A stretch of 7,220 nucleotides of DNA from Methanobacteriota archaeon (lineage in GTDB: Archaea > Thermoplasmatota > Poseidoniia > Poseidoniales > Poseidoniaceae), in the NCBI GenBank assembly GCA_002731395.1, contig PCBQ01000026.1, positions 9,041-16,260 of the forward strand, given 5' to 3'. Numbering within the stretch: position 1 is the stretch's first letter; every line of letters starts with the position of its first letter. The notes under the pieces were generated by a model. The model was not told where the DNA came from and searched no databases. It was given only the letters and a program-made list of their open reading frames with translations. The position numbers and the translations under genes were made by a program. Below are positions 5,101-7,220 of this stretch, in pieces.

Positions 5101-7220
5101 GACGCTTCAACGCTGCTCAACAGCACCTGACCGGACGCGTCGGAGTCAACGAGAAGCAGGATGTCCAGTTCGTCGTCGCCGCTGGCCAGCGCCGCTTGGA
5201 CCAAATCGGCCACTTCCCACGACATCCAACCGGCGCTGACCGACGTGGCATAGGTTGTCACCCGTGCACCAAACTGATTGACACGGTCCACATCGCTGTA
5301 GTGCCACCCCGGGGACGACGTGCTGCTGACGCCGGTCCAGGTGTTGGTCCCGTCGTAGGTGGTCTCGTTGGCCGAAGCGTTCCAGTCCACCAAGGCGGGC
5401 ATGACGCCCACGTTGACACCAACAGCGGAGGAAAGTTGTGAGAACATGTGCAGTTCGGCTGCCTCCACGCGAGCATTCTGCGGATTGGGAAGGTCTGTCA
5501 GCGGGATGCGCAGCAGCGTGGCCGCCTGTTGCGTTGAGGTGTCTCCAACGCGCAGGGTGCTCGACGTATCGTAGGTCTGACCGCTGCTGCCACGGACCAC
5601 GGTGGTGTCCTCGAAGCCCACCAAACCGAGGGATGGCATGGCTTGCTCATGACGCAGTTCAACAGCGACCTTGGTGCCGAGGTCCCATGTGGTGGTGTCC
5701 GGCAGGAGGAAGTGGTTCGTCTGCGACCAGTTGCCGAGTTGGTTGGTGGCTGAAATGGCGCGAACACGCCAGTACCAGGTGGTGCCATCGTTGAGCTCTT
5801 GTTGCGGTTCATAGGTCAAGTTGGTACCGTCGAAACCCTGGTCGTTGAACGAGGTGAGGTATCGCATGCTTGCGGTGTTGAAATCTGCAGACGTGTCGAG
5901 CTGCAAGGCCCATCCACCGATCGTCAATCCACCGGAATAGGTCCAATTCAGGAGGGGTGTTGTATCGCCCGCTGGGTTGAGCCCCGGCAAAACCGCCCAC
6001 GAACCGTTGGCTGGACTGCTTGGTACGGGCTCGTCTGGAACGCTGTCCGAACCCGGCACGTAGACGATGGTCATCTCAGCCCGATCGCTCGTGGACGCTC
6101 CGTTGCCGTACAGCAACGCGTACTTCGAAACGGTGCTTGGTGTCGTGACCATGTCGAAGATGAAATCCGCGGACCGGTTTTCCCGCATGGCCGATTGCAC
6201 GGCTTGGGTCACGTTCCAGTTCACGCGGTCTCCGCCAGAGTAGCTCGAATCCACCGTGGTGGATGTCAACAACGCACCGCGCTCCCAACCGCGGGCACCG
6301 CTGGTGCCCCACGCGTTGGTGCCGTCATAGGTGGCCCATGTCGCCCCTGACTCGGTCCAGTTGTGCTGACGGCTTTCGAAAGCACCGATGATTGGCGAGC
6401 CTCCCGCGGCGAGCGAGAGCTCCATGCTGACGTTTGCGCTCTGGACAGCATACCCTGCTGGGAGGAGGTGGCTGACCACATCACAACCAAACAGGATGGT
6501 CTGTCGGCCGAAATTATCGAGCGCGATCAGCATCTCTTCGTCGGAGTTGTAGTTGTCCGATGGAGAAGACGAATCAACGTAAGTGTCCATACAAGCGGGC
6601 AGCGTGCCGTCGGACGTGCCGTTGCCATGGCTGAGGCGTAGTTCGTAGCGGTCACCGCCAAGCCAGTCTGAAGTCAAGTCACTGACGACAAAGGACGATG
6701 TGGCCCATCCGCCAACGCGATCGTTGGACGTGATGGAGGCCATGCGCCAATGGTAGCCCGTGCCCGTGTTGAGGCTGTCCACGCCGCTTGGCGTGTAACT
6801 GCTTGATGTCGAGGAAAGGTCCGAAGAAGAACGGGTGTCAGCAAGGAGGACGCGGCTGCGGAATTCTTCGTCTTCGGCCAATTCGAAGATGAAGTCATGG
6901 CCGGAGAGCGGCGTCCAGAGCAAGTCCGGCGTGGTGTTTCCGCTGAGGTTGTGGCCGCTGAGGTTCCAGACCGCATGGCCGTTGCTCGGTGCATCGAGGC
7001 TTGGAGCAGCAGGACCCGAGGTCAAGGAGGTGGTGCGGTAGGTGATGCTGAGCGAGGGGTGGTCGCTGACGGAGGAGGCCTCACTGGAGTGGAAGACCGC
7101 TGCATCGCCTGCAGTGTAGGCCTCGTTCAGGCCGCGTGCGGTGAGCAGGAAGGTGGCTGATGAGTCGGACGCTGCCTGAAGGTGCGCTTGGACCGCCGTG
7201 GTGACGTTGAGGCTGAGGCT
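1..7220 (-). CDS. Giant modular surface protein with DNRLRE, FnIII-like and Ig-like repeats (internal fragment, both ends missing)
   Basis: One minus-strand frame stays open from 7220 to 3 (2406 codons), and its translation is orderly protein throughout. Residues 1-1705 alternate DNRLRE (disaggregatase-related/CBM96-like) domains with fibronectin III-like domains. Residues 1706-2406 form at least eight tandem Ig-like/invasin-like modules. The DNRLRE domains show W-x-x-S-A-T-W, W-N-V-T-x-x-V-Q and a closing R-P-x-L-N-I-T-Y. The FnIII domains show W-Y-W-R-V-R-A. The 12 cysteines fall into six pairs, each within one domain; lysine is nearly absent (6 residues) and N-x-S/T sequons are common (about 40). 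These features point to an acidic, probably glycosylated, exported protein. DNRLRE families are found on archaeal and bacterial surfaces, and some relatives bind polysaccharide. No enzyme domain, signal peptide or anchor is visible, and start and stop lie outside the window. An adhesin or cell-envelope role is inferred from the modules only. The reading frame is near certain; the function is tentative. Confidence 0.96.
2109..2735 (-). other. DNRLRE-like domain 6, degenerate terminal copy (protein domain)
   Basis: Residues 1496-1704. The lead-in R-W-N-Y-I-F-Q-T is followed by H-T-R-V-R-E-S and N-A-S-A-G-T-N-Y-G-S-V, a DNRLRE-like opening (x-x-N-Y-G). A-W-G-E-A-S-S-T-W-N-E-S at 1608-1619, W-L-D-V-P-L at 1652-1657 and R-P-E-V-T-L-N-Y at 1695-1702 match later elements. 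The V-x-x-L-V-Q helix-like element of the other copies is missing: W-L-D-V-P-L-T-F-P stands there. C1545 and C1554 form a pair in a Gly-rich loop absent from other copies. Confidence 0.72.
2760..3083 (-). other. Fibronectin type III-like domain E (protein domain)
   Basis: Residues 1380-1487. It shows P-P-S-Q-P-T-L-S-A-P-A-D-G-T, A-P-T-L-S-W-A-A-L-P-D-A-T-D-Y at 1410-1424, the strand I-L-T-L-S-G and A-Y-E-W-W-V-Q-G-V at 1462-1470. The closing segment P-G-P-S-S-S-R-W-A-F takes the place of the usual G-P-W-S. It is the last FnIII-like module before the architecture changes. Confidence 0.76.
3099..3659 (-). other. DNRLRE domain 5, short and divergent (protein domain)
   Basis: Residues 1188-1374. 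After the lead-in H-T-L-T-L-S come V-K-D-V-T-I-S-S-V-N-P-N-T-N-S-G-A and A-I-L-I-D-V-D-L-S-D-L-P-W-P at 1242-1255, which fits the family's L-I-x-F-D-L-S-x-L-P strand. S-F-T-E-S-S-V-T-W-N-G-A-P-T-C at 1286-1300, D-F-D-L-T-S-L-A-Q-S at 1320-1329 and R-H-P-Q-I-H-L-E-Y at 1365-1373 complete it. C1284 and C1300 flank the W motif. This copy is closest in length and style to classical DNRLRE domains. Confidence 0.82.
3681..4037 (-). other. Fibronectin type III-like domain D (protein domain)
   Basis: Residues 1062-1180. L-W-N-L-S at 1077-1081 recalls W-N-L-S of copy A. V-E-L-D-W-S-P, W-E-V-C-I-A-T-D-D-R-F at 1107-1117, W-Y-H-W-M-V-R-A-E at 1153-1161 and G-A-W-S-D-S-A-T-F follow the FnIII-like order. 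C1110 and C1123 lie on adjacent predicted strands and could form a disulfide; no other FnIII copy here has cysteines. Confidence 0.76.
4047..4664 (-). other. DNRLRE domain 4 (protein domain)
   Basis: Residues 853-1058. The lead-in is A-W-Y-R-L-Q-Y-G, then D-T-V-L-L-P and Y-T-S-S-S-T-L-N-V-G. S-L-I-A-F-N-F-T-G-L-P-L-P at 910-922 matches the R-x-L-L-x-F-D strand. R-I-W-N-S-S-A-T-W at 954-962, S-W-N-V-T-A-L-V-Q-Q-M-L at 1002-1013, F-H-S-S-D-A-S-S at 1037-1044 and R-P-V-L-N-I-T-Y-R-T-T follow. Its last 25 residues are the closest match to the partial first domain. It has no cysteine. Confidence 0.85.
4048..4065 (-). repeat. 18-bp exact repeat, copy 2 (end of DNRLRE domain 4)
   Basis: Identical to 7030-7047 and offset by 2982 bases (994 codons), so in the same reading frame. 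It marks the closing I-T-Y-R-T-T of DNRLRE domain 4. Confidence 0.85.
4695..5042 (-). other. Fibronectin type III-like domain C, divergent (protein domain)
   Basis: Residues 727-842. It begins with A-G-A-P-T-L-T-G-P-A-D-Q. The core strands are R-P-L-L-Y-W-N-P at 754-761, Y-Q-V-R-V-Y-D at 771-777, S-Y-T-P-Q-E-D-L at 804-811, S-V-V-W-E-V-R-E and G-P-W-S-N-A-R-T-V. The position equivalent to the usual W-R-V-R-A is W-E-V-R-E. It occupies the same place between two DNRLRE domains as copies A and B. Confidence 0.7.
5064..5690 (-). other. DNRLRE domain 3 (protein domain)
   Basis: Residues 511-719. The lead-in strand is K-V-A-V-E-L-R-H, followed by D-T-T-V-V-R-G and Y-D-T-S-S-T-L-R-V-G. T-L-L-R-I-P-L-T-D-L-P at 568-578 corresponds to the family's R-x-L-L-x-F-D-L-S-x-L-P strand. 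W-N-A-S-A-N-E-T-T-Y-D-G-T-N-T-W at 613-628, S-W-E-V-A-D-L-V-Q-A-A-L at 667-678 and R-P-W-L-N-I-T-W at 711-718 complete the fold. It has no cysteine. Confidence 0.83.
5697..6035 (-). other. Fibronectin type III-like domain B (protein domain)
   Basis: Residues 396-508. After a P-x-x-P-V-P-S-S-P-A-N-G-type linker the domain shows T-P-L-L-N-W-T-Y, W-A-L-Q-L-D-T-S-A-D-F at 437-447, L-T-Y-E-P-Q-Q-E-L, W-Y-W-R-V-R-A-I-S at 482-490 and G-N-W-S-Q-T-N-H-F. This is the most typical FnIII-like copy of the five and fixes the assignment of the others. Confidence 0.82.
6054..6668 (-). other. DNRLRE domain 2 (protein domain)
   Basis: Residues 185-389. A lead-in strand, R-Y-E-L-R-L-S-H-G, is followed by the domain start D-T-Y-V-D-S-S-S-P-S-D-N-Y-N-S-D, which is very close to the canonical DNRLRE opening (D-x-Y-V-x-x-x-x-P-x-x-N-Y-G). 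N-W-T-E-S-G-A-T-W at 287-295 and Y-D-G-T-N-A-W follow, then W-N-V-T-Q-A-V-Q at 335-342. The domain closes with R-A-E-M-T-I-V-Y in place of R-P-x-L-x-I-x-Y. C210 and C246 form the only cysteine pair in it. This is the clearest DNRLRE copy in the window. Confidence 0.85.
6675..7013 (-). other. Fibronectin type III-like domain A (protein domain)
   Basis: Residues 70-182. The domain starts at a proline-rich linker (G-P-A-A-P-S-L-D-A-P) with W-N-L-S at 85-88. It continues through the strand L-L-W-T-P, then F-I-F-E-L-A-E-D-E-E-F (the F-x-L-x-x-D-x-x-F pattern of bacterial and archaeal FnIII modules), S-Y-T-P at 141-144 and G-Y-H-W-R-M-A at 155-161. The G-G-W-A-T-S-S-F-V-V end corresponds to the usual G-x-W-S-x-x-x-F-x-V strand. 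Such modules normally act as spacers that hold binding domains apart. Confidence 0.75.
7029..7220 (-). other. DNRLRE domain 1, C-terminal portion only (protein domain)
   Basis: Residues 1-64. The window opens inside the domain at the amphipathic N-V-T-T-A-V-Q-A-H-L segment, which matches the W-N-V-T-x-x-V-Q element of later copies. The domain closes with F-H-S-S-E-A-S-S, then H-P-S-L-S-I-T-Y-R-T-T. This ending is nearly the same as in domain 4 (residues 1037-1059). The N-terminal two thirds of the domain lie beyond the window edge. Confidence 0.8.
7030..7047 (-). repeat. 18-bp exact repeat, copy 1 (end of DNRLRE domain 1)
   Basis: The plus-strand string GTGGTGCGGTAGGTGATG occurs here and again at 4048-4065. 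It encodes the I-T-Y-R-T-T end of the domain. An 11-bp match (CTGGAGTGGAA) lies at the same offset in both copies (7084-7094 and 4102-4112). Confidence 0.85.

Noticed and set aside
5799..6350. Plus-strand ORF of 183 codons
   Set aside because: It is antisense to FnIII B and DNRLRE 2, both clear in the minus frame. The product has no recognisable motif and no ribosome-binding context that stands out.
1..7220. Possible pseudogene or frameshifted gene
   Set aside because: Following one frame by hand accounts for every base from 7220 to 3 with no stop, and domain motifs occur in order along the whole length, so there is no sign of decay.

Overview
The whole 7220-base window lies inside one protein-coding gene on the minus strand. 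Reading from position 7220 down to position 3 gives 2406 consecutive sense codons with no stop. Positions 2-1 hold the first two bases of the next codon. Neither the start nor the end of the gene is present, so the protein is longer than 2406 residues. Residue numbers here count from the codon at 7220-7218. There is no intergenic space, RNA gene, mobile element, CRISPR array, promoter or terminator.

The protein reads as a very large secreted or surface-anchored beta-sandwich protein made of three kinds of module. From residue 1 to about 1705 (7220 to about 2109), six DNRLRE-type (disaggregatase-related, CBM96-like) domains alternate with five fibronectin type III-like domains, with a period of roughly 310-340 residues (about 1 kb of DNA). 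From residue 1706 to the window edge (2105 to 1) the architecture changes to a tandem array of at least eight shorter Ig-like or invasin-like domains of about 80-107 residues.

An exported location is supported by several features: only 12 cysteines, which fall into six pairs, each pair inside one domain; about 40 N-x-S/T sequons; almost no lysine (6 in 2406 residues); and a strong acidic bias. No catalytic domain, metal site, signal peptide, membrane anchor or sorting signal is visible. These may lie outside the window.

The moderately high GC, acidic lysine-poor composition, sequon density and DNRLRE/FnIII/Ig mix suggest a marine archaeon, for example Candidatus Poseidoniales (Marine Group II), whose genomes are known for giant surface proteins. 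A bacterial origin (for example a planctomycete or another marine lineage) is not excluded. The most plausible role is adhesion to, or multivalent binding of, cell-surface glycans, particles or neighbouring cells, or a structural envelope role. This is an inference from domain content. I do not see a multi-gene system here.
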